A DNA stretch of 64,000 nucleotides. Source: Anaerolineales bacterium. GTDB lineage: Bacteria > Chloroflexota > Anaerolineae > Anaerolineales > Villigracilaceae. Every line of letters starts with the position of its first letter. Position 1 is the first letter of the stretch. Of this stretch, positions 52,989-60,102 are shown one piece after another. The stretch spans positions 248,001 to 312,000 of the forward strand of contig JACKAV010000005.1 in assembly GCA_020634895.1 (NCBI GenBank), written 5' to 3'. Under the pieces are notes generated by a model, which saw only the letters and a program-made list of their open reading frames with translations, did no database searches and was not told the DNA's origin. Position numbers and translations under genes: made by a program.

Positions 52989-53281
52989 GCTTCCTCCTCC
53001 GCCTTCTTATAAAGTGGATAATCGCCGCACATGCCCGCCTCGACCACCACGCCGTATTTCTTCATGGCAGCAACGAACCATAGAACCTTATTTGCAGGGA
53101 TGCCTGTTGACTCGGCTGCCTCCGGGACAGTCCGCGCTTTCTCACGAAAAACGGCGCACAATTCCTGCTGCATCTTCTTTTGTTCTTTGAGTAACTCCTG
53201 CGCGCGCTTCACGGACTCGGCGTGAGTTGTCCGCAGTTGCTTGAGCAGCTCAGCACGGGACAGTGTTTGTGTTGTCGTCAT
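52985..53281 (-). CDS. Small helical protein of the Qmo/Hdr-like operon
   Basis: The 98-residue product starts at an ATGA overlap with the HdrA-like gene and ends in another ATGA with the QmoC gene. It is Lys/Glu-rich and helical over its first 45 residues, followed by a winged-helix-like part (ARTVPEAAESTGIPANKVLWF and VVEAGMCGDYPLYKK). Similar small proteins occur in Hdr operons of this type. A DNA-binding role is not supported; it may help assemble the complex. Confidence 0.72.
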   Translation of the reverse strand: MTTTQTLSRAELLKQLRTTHAESVKRAQELLKEQKKMQQELCAVFREKARTVPEAAESTGIPANKVLWFVAAMKKYGVVVEAGMCGDYPLYKKAEEEA

Positions 53282-55293
53282 GCCGCCACCTCCAATTCGT
53301 GCATGTCCATCCCAATGGCATCCACCATTGCTTCATATTGTTCCAGCGTCCAGCCTTGCACATTGATGGCATTGTTCGGGCAGACCGCCACACACGCGCC
53401 GCAGCCTGAGCAGTTGGCAGGTGTAATGACAGCACGTCTGACCTTCCTGCCATTCTCTTCGAATTCCTGCAACGCAATTGCATCTTCGTATTGGCAAGCC
53501 TCCACGCACGCACCTGTGCCGTCGCATTTCTCTTCATCCACAGCGGCAACGAACGGAGGCAATTCCACTTTGCCGCGCCCCAGCAGCGAAGCAACTTTTG
53601 CCGCGGCTGCCGAAGCGGCGCTGAGACTCTCCTGAATGTTCATCGGTCCTTGCGCGGTGCCAGCCAAGATCACGCCATTGACCGCCGTCTCGACAGGTCG
53701 CAGTTTCGGATGCACCTCCAATAAGAAGCGATCGTTACCGCGTGAAATCTTCAACATCTTGTCCAAACCATGCAAGTCACGTGGCATAAAACCCACCGCC
53801 AGCACAACCAAATCCACAGGGATTTCAAGTTCTTCGCCGTAGGTCAACATGTCTTTGACCTTGAGCAACACAGGATGCGAATCACCCTGCGGCGCGGCAG
53901 AGACTTCAGGAACTTCTTCGCCGTTGTAACGCACGAAGCGCACGCCACTTTCCAACGCGTGGCGATAATATTCTTCGTGCCCGTGTCCATACGTGCGGAT
54001 GTCTTGATGCAAATCGTAAATATTCAGTTGCGGATAGCGCTTATGCAATTCAAGTGTCGCATGCAATGACGCGGTGCAACATACACGCGAACAATAGTTG
54101 TTGACTTGTCCATCCTCTTGCGGTTGATGAACACCATCGACTTGGCGAGAACCCACGCAATGAATCAGCGCCACATCGCGGACAGCGCGTCCGTTCCACT
54201 GCAAGGACTTGCCATCTTTGCTCAACGCCAAATGACGAATCAACTGTGGCAGTGTGACCACTTGCGGCAACTCGCCAAATCCATATTCGCCTTGCGATGG
54301 TGTATACGGATCAAAACCAGTCGCGACGACCACTGCACCGACGTTCAAACCAAACGACTTCGGTTCATCCTTAAGAATAATTTGCTTGCCATCGAAGGAA
54401 ATGGGCTCGCCGTTATAGCTTTCCCAATCCACCGCGGGCGTGGACGGATAACAACCTTCGTACGGGCGATAAATCACTTTGCGCTTGGTCAGTCCATAGT
54501 TGAATGGATTCGGCACTTCCTGCCTGCAAGCCGACATCAACGTATCGGCATTGTCATCGCTGACGCCGCGTGAATGTTGCTGCACTTGAATCTCGAAGTT
54601 GCCAACGTAACCAGAAACGCCAGTCACTTCAGCTTGCGTGAAAATCGTGACGTTTGGATGCGCCACAACTTTTTGAATCAAATCCTGCAATAACTTGCGA
54701 GCATCTTCTTCTGTGGGGAAGACACTTTCCAATTGCGCCATGCGTCCGCCAAGGAACGGCGACTTTTCAAGCAACGTCACACGCAGACCTTGTCGCGCAA
54801 TATCCAATGCGGCGCGCAAACCAGCCACACCTCCGCCGATGACCAGCGCGTGTTTCTCCGCGCCGAGTCGAATCGGATCGAGCGGCTCCAGCAATCGCGC
54901 CTTCGCAATTCCCGCAGACATCAGCCGCAGTGCTTTCTCAGTTGCGGCATCTTTATTATGTTCATGCACCCACGAGTCTTGTTCGCGCAAACCAACGTGA
55001 TGATACAAAAACGGATTCAATCCCGCACGTGTCACCGCCCCGCGAAAAGTTTGTTCATGCAGCATCGGCGCACACGCGCCAATCACCACGCGGTCGATGC
55101 CGAGTTCCTTGATGTCCTGCTCGATCAGCGATTGCCCCGCGTCCGAGCACATCGATTCATCCGTACGCGTGACAGTCACGTTGGGCAATCCCTTCAAGGC
55201 TTTGGCAACCAACTCGCATTGGACAGCGCCACTGATATTGCCACCGCAATGACAGACGTAGACGCCGATGCGCGGTTCTTTTTTATCAGACAT
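53278..55293 (-). CDS. qmoB: HdrA-like FAD and iron-sulfur protein (QmoB-like)
   Basis: The 671-residue protein starts after AGGAGGCGCTGT. The N-terminus (IGVYVCHCGGNISGAV, MCSDAGQSL) is the HdrA/QmoB start, followed by an FAD-binding domain (VIGGGVAGLRAALDIARQG, about residues 150-168), the HdrA Cys cluster (CSRVCC) and a C-terminal ferredoxin-like domain. In that domain the second motif CSGCGACVAVCP is complete, but the first, CDGTGACVEACQ, has Thr where the second Cys is expected. The protein probably mediates electron bifurcation or transfer between QmoA, the MvhD-like protein and QmoC. An MvhD domain, found at the end of some QmoB proteins, is encoded here by a separate gene. Confidence 0.9.
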   Translation of the reverse strand: MSDKKEPRIGVYVCHCGGNISGAVQCELVAKALKGLPNVTVTRTDESMCSDAGQSLIEQDIKELGIDRVVIGACAPMLHEQTFRGAVTRAGLNPFLYHHVGLREQDSWVHEHNKDAATEKALRLMSAGIAKARLLEPLDPIRLGAEKHALVIGGGVAGLRAALDIARQGLRVTLLEKSPFLGGRMAQLESVFPTEEDARKLLQDLIQKVVAHPNVTIFTQAEVTGVSGYVGNFEIQVQQHSRGVSDDNADTLMSACRQEVPNPFNYGLTKRKVIYRPYEGCYPSTPAVDWESYNGEPISFDGKQIILKDEPKSFGLNVGAVVVATGFDPYTPSQGEYGFGELPQVVTLPQLIRHLALSKDGKSLQWNGRAVRDVALIHCVGSRQVDGVHQPQEDGQVNNYCSRVCCTASLHATLELHKRYPQLNIYDLHQDIRTYGHGHEEYYRHALESGVRFVRYNGEEVPEVSAAPQGDSHPVLLKVKDMLTYGEELEIPVDLVVLAVGFMPRDLHGLDKMLKISRGNDRFLLEVHPKLRPVETAVNGVILAGTAQGPMNIQESLSAASAAAAKVASLLGRGKVELPPFVAAVDEEKCDGTGACVEACQYEDAIALQEFEENGRKVRRAVITPANCSGCGACVAVCPNNAINVQGWTLEQYEAMVDAIGMDMHELEVAA

Positions 55294-56593
55294 ACAGCGC
55301 CTCCTTCTGGACCTCTAACCTGCCATTGTTTTCTCGAATGTATGCCGAAGCCTCAGCTGCGGCTGCACTGGCAGAGACAATGCTATCGACAATGTCCATT
55401 GGGCTGGCAGCGGTTCCAGTGACGAAAATGCCTGGTCGCTTGGTAACGCATGGAGCGGAGTCAGGGCTTGGGACTGAGATAAAACCGTCAGAACCAAGAG
55501 GCAGGCTCACGGTCGGGCGTGAAGCGGGGACGATTCCTTGCGAGAGAACGACGAGATCATGAGTCCGCTCGACGATTTCGCCTGTGTCAGTCATCTCCAC
55601 TTTGACAATGGGATTATGGTCGGCATCTTCATTGATATTGGCGACTTTGCCGCGCACGAATTCCACGCCCATTGCTTTGGCGTTTTGATAGAACTGTTCG
55701 TAGCCTTTGCCGAAGGTGCGGATGTCCATGTAGTAGATGGTGATGTCGGCGAGGGGCAGCGCGCCGTTGAGCAGCATGGCTTGTTTGATGGCGTACATGC
55801 AGCAGACACGCGAACAATAGGTGATGCCGAGCGTGTCGTCGCGGGAGCCTGCACATTGAACATACGCAATGGAGCCTGGCTCCTTGCCATCGCCTGGACG
55901 GAGAACGCGACCATAAGGTCCAGTGGGAGCAAGGAAGCGTTCCATCATCAACGGATCAATGACGTTGTGAAGTTTGCCGCCGCCATATTCTTTTTTCGTT
56001 TCGATGGGAGTGAGATCAAAGCCAGTTGCCATGATGATTGAATTAGCTTCAATGTTGAAAGTTTCGGGTTGTTGCGAAAAATCGATTGCATCGACGGGAC
56101 ATCTTTGTTCACACTTGCCGCACCACAAACAGTATTCAGGATCAAGCACTGCCTTTTGCGGAACAGCAGTTGAAAACGGCACGCGGATGGCACGATACGC
56201 GCCGAGATTTCTATCGAATGGATTTGGCACGGTGATGGGACATTCATATTCGCAATCGCGGCAACCCGTGCATTTGGAAACATCCACGTAGCGCGGTTTC
56301 TGCAAAATGGAAATATCGAAGCCCGCGCCATGCTCCTGCACGGACTGGACTTCGCAATACGTAAACAGATGAATATTGGGATGATGCGTAACAGCGGACA
56401 TTTTGGGTGTGGTGATGCACGAGCAACAATCCAGTGTGGGAAAAACTTTGCTGAGCGTGATCATCCGTCCGCCGATGCTGGCTTCGCGTTCGACCAGCGC
56501 GACTTGAAAACCCTGATCTGCCAAATCGAGCGCGGATTGCATTCCTGCGATCCCGCCACCGACCACGAGCGCGTCCATGTGCAGGTTATCCAT
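55286..56593 (-). CDS. qmoA: HdrA-like flavoprotein with two ferredoxin motifs (QmoA-like)
   Basis: The start at 56593 follows GGAGGCAGCAC. The 435-residue protein has FAD-binding VVGGGIAGMQSALDLADQG, the HdrA Cys cluster LDCCSCITTPKM, an inserted pair of 4Fe-4S motifs (CTGCRDCEYECP and CLWCGKCEQRCP) and a later CSRVCC segment. This is the compact QmoA/HdrA class. It overlaps the MvhD-like gene by 8 bases and the second HdrA-like gene by 8 bases, so all three are coupled. With the next gene it would make up the FAD core of the sulfur-linked complex. Confidence 0.9.
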   Translation of the reverse strand: MDNLHMDALVVGGGIAGMQSALDLADQGFQVALVEREASIGGRMITLSKVFPTLDCCSCITTPKMSAVTHHPNIHLFTYCEVQSVQEHGAGFDISILQKPRYVDVSKCTGCRDCEYECPITVPNPFDRNLGAYRAIRVPFSTAVPQKAVLDPEYCLWCGKCEQRCPVDAIDFSQQPETFNIEANSIIMATGFDLTPIETKKEYGGGKLHNVIDPLMMERFLAPTGPYGRVLRPGDGKEPGSIAYVQCAGSRDDTLGITYCSRVCCMYAIKQAMLLNGALPLADITIYYMDIRTFGKGYEQFYQNAKAMGVEFVRGKVANINEDADHNPIVKVEMTDTGEIVERTHDLVVLSQGIVPASRPTVSLPLGSDGFISVPSPDSAPCVTKRPGIFVTGTAASPMDIVDSIVSASAAAAEASAYIRENNGRLEVQKEALYV

Positions 56594-57032
56594 GTGCTGC
56601 CTCCATTGCACTCGCACGCGCGATAAGCTCATCCTTGACGAAGCCGATGCCTTTGAGCAGGTCGTTCATTTGGTTGACTTCTTTCAGGAAAGGTTTGACA
56701 CAGACAGTGCAGATGGCTGCCAGCCGCAGACGCCGGATGTCGATGCCGCGTTCTTTCATCAAAGCGTAGGCACTGTTGATGAGTTTGGCGGTTCCCTCCG
56801 CTTCGACTTTGTACGGGCTGTCGGTGCCGCTGTACATCACGATGATGCCGTCAATGCCGCGCTCGAAAGACCGAATATAAAACTCGGGCGGAAACATGAC
56901 TGGTGACATAACAGGCAGGATGTACGTGTTGGGCGGATACTCGAGGTGACTCTGTCCCGTTGAATCCGCGCCTGCGTAGCCGCCGGAGAGTGTGCCAAGA
57001 ATCAGGATTTTGGGTTGTTGGGATTGTGTCAT
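56586..57032 (-). CDS. MvhD/FlpD-like subunit with most metal-ligand Cys replaced
   Basis: The 148-residue product keeps the MvhD/FlpD framework (LSGGYAGADSTGQSHLEYPP, PVMSPVMFPPEFYIRSFERG, DGIIVMYSGTDSPYKVEAEG), but the Cys residues of the usual CNWC, MCSGR, and GCHPGDCHY positions are replaced by Ser, Gly, Tyr, Pro and others. The only Cys pair left is in ICTVCV near residue 112. The normal protein carries a [2Fe-2S] cluster that links hydrogenase or other donors to HdrA. Here it may have become a structural or non-redox subunit. The gene lies between tusA and the qmoA-like gene. Confidence 0.85.
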   Translation of the reverse strand: MTQSQQPKILILGTLSGGYAGADSTGQSHLEYPPNTYILPVMSPVMFPPEFYIRSFERGIDGIIVMYSGTDSPYKVEAEGTAKLINSAYALMKERGIDIRRLRLAAICTVCVKPFLKEVNQMNDLLKGIGFVKDELIARASAMEAAHG

Positions 57033-57052
57033 TGCACATCCAAATTTTGTCA

Positions 57053-57107
57053 GCTAATCTGCACGAATTTTTGCTAATAAATTTTTGCAGATTAGCGTAA
57101 ATTCGTG
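57053..57107. repeat. Nested inverted repeats between tusA and the MvhD-like gene
   Basis: GCTAATCTGCA (57053-57063) pairs with TGCAGATTAGC (57086-57096), and CACGAATTT (57062-57070) can pair with AAATTCGTG (57099-57107). The sequence resembles dispersed intergenic repeats of the GATTAGCGTAAATTCGTGG type. Confidence 0.6.
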
Positions 57108-57109
57108 GA

Positions 57110-57364
57110 TTACTTCATGCGGCGGATGAACAGGCGCTCGTAACCATCACCCTGCAGAACGCCAAGAAATTCGTGCCCGACCTTTTCGCACCAGCGGGGC
57201 ATGTCAGTTTTGGTGTTGGCGTCACCTGACCAGATCTCGAGGATCTCGCCAACTTTCACGGCAGTGATTCCCTTTTTGGCTTCGAGCAATGGTCCCGGGC
57301 AGGACATCGCGCGCGCATCCACGACTTTCGCAGCTTGAATAGTAGTTAAATCGAGAGTTACCAT
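57110..57364 (-). CDS. tusA: TusA-family sulfur carrier protein
   Basis: The 84-residue product starts after TAAGGAGAACAAT and has the TusA signature KVVDARAMSCPGPLLEAKKG with the active CPxP Cys (about residue 22), then the KVGEILEIWSGDANTKTDMPRWCEKVG strand-helix part. TusA passes persulfide sulfur between proteins. Placed as the first structural gene of a Qmo/Hdr-like operon that ends with DsrE, it is probably the sulfur donor or acceptor of that complex, as in Hdr-linked sulfur oxidation. It follows an ArsR gene by 27 bases. Confidence 0.92.
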   Translation of the reverse strand: MVTLDLTTIQAAKVVDARAMSCPGPLLEAKKGITAVKVGEILEIWSGDANTKTDMPRWCEKVGHEFLGVLQGDGYERLFIRRMK

Positions 57365-57391
57365 ATTGTTCTCCTTATTAAATTTTTTCGA

Positions 57392-57718
57392 TCAAACCAG
57401 AGAAGTTTCTGGAAGATTTTCCTTTGGTTTACTGGCTAATATCCCGCATTTTTTCAACAACTTGTTATCAGCAATGTGATAGTAAATGTTGTGATGTTCG
57501 CGGCGGGATTCGACCAGGTTGCGAAATTCCATAATGCGAAGATGCTGGGACGTATTCTGCAAAGTGGCTCCAATTGCCAGTGAAATTTCCGTAACAGTTC
57601 GTTCCCGTTCGGCAAGAAGCCATATGATCAATATGCGTTGGGGGCTCCCAAATATTCTGCAGAGGCTTGCCTGCCGTTCTGCAAGGTCTTGAATGTTGGG
57701 GGAGAAGTTTGATTCCAT
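57392..57718 (-). CDS. ArsR-family regulator at the head of the sulfur operon
   Basis: The 108-residue protein is an ArsR-type winged helix (ASLCRIFGSPQRILIIWLLAE, TVTEISLAIGATLQNTSQHLRI, YHIADNKLL). It has a Cys in the first helix and one near the C-terminus (KKCGI), positions that could sense sulfane sulfur or metal, but the pattern is not that of a proven sensor. It is the first gene of the operon and a palindrome lies 61 bases upstream, so self- and operon repression is likely. Confidence 0.88.
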   Translation of the reverse strand: MESNFSPNIQDLAERQASLCRIFGSPQRILIIWLLAERERTVTEISLAIGATLQNTSQHLRIMEFRNLVESRREHHNIYYHIADNKLLKKCGILASKPKENLPETSLV

Positions 57719-57778
57719 GGTTATTCCATCAATTGCTTAATTCATATATAGGTTAACTTTCGCCCTCTAAATCTAATA

Positions 57779-57792
57779 GTGATAATTATCAC
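57779..57792. promoter_or_regulatory. 14-bp palindrome upstream of the ArsR gene, candidate operator
   Basis: GTGATAATTATCAC is a perfect palindrome 61 bases before the ArsR start. ArsR proteins bind such imperfect or perfect 12-2-12 type inverted repeats. Confidence 0.5.
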
Positions 57793-57890
57793 AAACAAGT
57801 TTCAAATAGTTGATAGTGGGTCATAGAAAAAGTTGATACCCCTCAAATTTCCCTCCATTTAAAACTACAATAGTTTACAAAAATACAAAT

Positions 57891-57945
57891 ATATTGGTAA
57901 TAATATTGAAATTAAAATATTTTTGTACTATAATATTGGTAATAA
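57891..57945 (+). promoter_or_regulatory. XRE-cupin promoter flanked by a direct repeat
   Basis: TTGAAA (57906-57911), a 17-base spacer and TATAAT (57929-57934) form a strong promoter with a start near 57941. A 13-base direct repeat (ATATTGGTAATAA) lies on both sides of it, at 57891-57903 and 57933-57945, and may be the operator of the XRE regulator. Confidence 0.7.
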
Positions 57946-57968
57946 ATACGGTTGAGATGGATTTTCCC

Positions 57969-58613
57969 ATGTCAGACGAACTTCAAAACATAAAAGAACA
58001 ATATTCAGAGGCAACCGCCAATGATGAGAATGATGGGCTTGGAGTTGGCAAACGGCTTCGTTCAATACGCACCACGCGAAGAATGACTCTGCGGGCATTG
58101 GCAGAGGAAAGCGGACTCAATATCAACACCCTCAGCCTGATCGAAAACGAGCACACCTCACCCAGCGTCAGCACATTGCAGCAACTCGCGCAGGCACTGC
58201 AAATACCCATCAGCGATTTCTTTGATACAGATCATGGCAACAGGGAATTGGTCTGCCAAAAACAGGGGCAGCGCCTGCAAGTCCCATTCGAACTCAGCTT
58301 AATGGAAGACCTCGCCGCCGGAATGCCGCACTTCGGCGCAGAGTCTCTGATCGTGACATTAAACCCCGGCGCAGACAGCGGTCATAAGCCGATCGTCCAC
58401 ACCGGGAGGGAATTCGTTTATTGCATCGAGGGCAGAGTCACATACACGGTGGATGCCCAAAAATATATATTGGAATCAGGCGACAGTCTGGTCTTTGAGG
58501 CGTATCTTCCCCATCATTGGAAGAACTCATCCACCAAACCTTCGCGCTTAATGTTGGTACTTTGTCCAATGGATTCACGTGACAATCCGACGGAACGTCA
58601 TTTTTCAAGATAA
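57969..58613 (+). CDS. XRE regulator with a C-terminal cupin domain
   Basis: The start is set downstream of the promoter; the ATG at 57957 is the alternative. The 214-residue product has an XRE helix-turn-helix (residues about 22-78, GKRLRSIRTTRRMTLRALAE and LSLIENEHTSPSVSTLQQLAQAL) and a cupin ligand-binding domain (GADSGHKPIVHTGREFVYCIEGRVTY, PHHWKN). Such regulators sense small molecules such as sugars, amino acids or sulfur compounds. It is followed 27 bases later by a triheme cytochrome gene, so it may control that gene and perhaps the neighbouring sulfur operon. Confidence 0.9.
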   Translation: MSDELQNIKEQYSEATANDENDGLGVGKRLRSIRTTRRMTLRALAEESGLNINTLSLIENEHTSPSVSTLQQLAQALQIPISDFFDTDHGNRELVCQKQGQRLQVPFELSLMEDLAAGMPHFGAESLIVTLNPGADSGHKPIVHTGREFVYCIEGRVTYTVDAQKYILESGDSLVFEAYLPHHWKNSSTKPSRLMLVLCPMDSRDNPTERHFSR

Positions 58614-58640
58614 ATCAAACATTGCGAAAGGATATGTAAC

Positions 58641-59195
58641 ATGTCCCCAAAAATATTGTCTCACTGGTTGGTTGGTATTTCTGTGATCGCGATCCTTGCC
58701 TTTGTGATGAGTACGGCGATCCCGGCGCAGGCACAGTGCGGCACCCCGCCGACCTCATCCTGCGCCACCTGCCATGCCGAACAGGATCCGGTGAATGAAA
58801 ACGGAGAATGGCATATCATTCATGCAGACCAGGATATTTGTATAAATTGCCACGGCGGGAATGCCACCGCCGAGGATAAAGACCTGGCTCATGAAAATTT
58901 GACAGCGCATCCGCTGGATGACATCTATACGGATTGCCACGGCTGCCATCCTGACTATGACGAGCGCGCGGCTCAATTCGCGCCGGTGCTTGGTGTTACA
59001 CCCAGTAGCTGCGCAACACCGACGCCGATCCCAGCCAACACCACATCCGGCGAATCTCCATCAAATGGAATTCACGTCCCGGCTGACACAGCAAACACAT
59101 CCGAGCCGTTACAACCGCTCCTGGTGTTCGGCGCCACGTTTATAGTCTTGTTTATCTTCTCCTTTGGCTTGGGGTGGTTTTCCGGTCACAGGTGA
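58641..59195 (+). CDS. Membrane-anchored triheme c-type cytochrome
   Basis: The 184-residue product has a signal peptide (residues 1-32), three CxxCH motifs (CATCH, CINCH and CHGCH, all before residue 105), a Pro/Thr/Ser linker and a C-terminal membrane helix (residues about 158-180). It is therefore anchored outside the membrane and carries three hemes. It may pass electrons between the quinone-linked NrfD complex and another multiheme protein, which is inference from position. It follows the XRE-cupin gene and precedes a small membrane protein gene. Confidence 0.87.
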   Translation: MSPKILSHWLVGISVIAILAFVMSTAIPAQAQCGTPPTSSCATCHAEQDPVNENGEWHIIHADQDICINCHGGNATAEDKDLAHENLTAHPLDDIYTDCHGCHPDYDERAAQFAPVLGVTPSSCATPTPIPANTTSGESPSNGIHVPADTANTSEPLQPLLVFGATFIVLFIFSFGLGWFSGHR

Positions 59196-59236
59196 GTTCG
59201 AGAATTCGCTGTTGCAGCGGAAAGGCAGTTGATGAG

Positions 59237-59452
59237 ATGAAACAGAAGATATCCAAATACATGCTTCTGGTATTATGCTGCGCTGTCTTGATTTTCCTTG
59301 TGTCGTGGGCAGCCGATCATTACCCGACACAACAGTTCTTCATTTTGATGTTCTCTGCTGAGATCCTTCCGCCTGCCATCATCCTTGGCGTGACGATAGT
59401 TCTCCATGCTCTGCACAAAGCGCACGTCCAAAATACGCTGCACAGAAGGTAA
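59237..59452 (+). CDS. Small two-helix membrane protein (71 aa)
   Basis: The ATG at 59237 gives a 71-residue product with two hydrophobic stretches (MLLVLCCAVLIFLVSW and FSAEILPPAIILGVTIVLHAL) separated by a short loop. I do not recognise it. It is the third gene in the direction of the XRE-cupin and cytochrome genes. The alternative start at 59174 would overlap the cytochrome stop. It may be an accessory part of the cytochrome system. Confidence 0.55.
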   Translation: MKQKISKYMLLVLCCAVLIFLVSWAADHYPTQQFFILMFSAEILPPAIILGVTIVLHALHKAHVQNTLHRR

Positions 59453-59566
59453 AACAAAAGCGGTATAAGTAAAATTACAAGGGGATTCCAGTTTCAAGAA
59501 ACCATCTTAATTATCCCCCGATAACGCGAGCGGGTATAACTACTTCAAGCACCTGCCAAAACGCAG

Positions 59567-59890
59567 TTACATATCCTGAATGATTTCAGCGCGTTGATAC
59601 TCACGTTCCGCCAGGACGCTGCGCATCGCCTCGCAGATCTCGGTCACCTGTGAATTGGTGATTTTGTAAAGGATATCTGTTCCCTGTCGCTGCGTGGATA
59701 GGATGCCCGTATTCCTTAGAACTGCCAGATGGCGCGAGGCAGTCGCCTGGTTGACTTCCAATTCTTCAGCGATGTCATTAACCCGTTTCGGTCCATCACG
59801 AAGAAGGTGAACGATCTGAATGCGCAGGGGATGTCCCATTGCACGGCAAAGCTCAGCTTGCAGGTCAAAGATCGTATATTGAGTATTCAT
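59567..59890 (-). CDS. ArsR-family regulator near the NrfD operon
   Basis: The 107-residue protein is an ArsR-type winged helix (AELCRAMGHPLRIQIVHLLRD, NDIAEELEVNQATASRHLAVLRNTG). It has a Cys in the first helix and one in the C-terminal helix (TEICEAMRS), the same arrangement as in the ArsR protein at 57392-57718. The pair may sense the same compound, for example a sulfur species. It follows the NrfD operon and a 41-residue microprotein in the same direction and may be the last gene of that transcript. Confidence 0.88.
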   Translation of the reverse strand: MNTQYTIFDLQAELCRAMGHPLRIQIVHLLRDGPKRVNDIAEELEVNQATASRHLAVLRNTGILSTQRQGTDILYKITNSQVTEICEAMRSVLAEREYQRAEIIQDM

Positions 59891-59956
59891 ACACTTTCGC
59901 TTTCTCTGCCCACAGAGACATGCTTCTCTGTGGGCATTGTTTTCCCGCGATTAACT

Positions 59957-60082
59957 TTATGGAATTCGATGTGCCAATTTCTTAAGCAACGTGCTAAACC
60001 CAGCTGTCACCAAAAGCGGAACGACGCACCGCAATGTGAAAAGTGTGATCAATGCGGTTGTCTGGTTGGAAAATGGCTGCAT
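59957..60082 (-). CDS. 41-residue membrane microprotein downstream of NrfD
   Basis: A complete frame starts at an ATG (60082) that follows CAGGAGTCCGTT and ends with TAA at 59957. The peptide has one hydrophobic helix (TALITLFTLRCVVPLLVTAG, residues 9-28) and a basic tail (LLKKLAHRIP), the build of small single-pass subunits of respiratory complexes. It lies 20 bases past the NrfD stop. It is too short for most gene finders. Confidence 0.55.
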   Translation of the reverse strand: MQPFSNQTTALITLFTLRCVVPLLVTAGFSTLLKKLAHRIP

Positions 60083-60102
60083 AACGGACTCCTGTTATCG
60101 TT

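Noticed and set aside
57894..57956. Upstream start for the XRE-cupin gene
   Set aside because: It lies inside the promoter, upstream of the expected transcription start near 57941.
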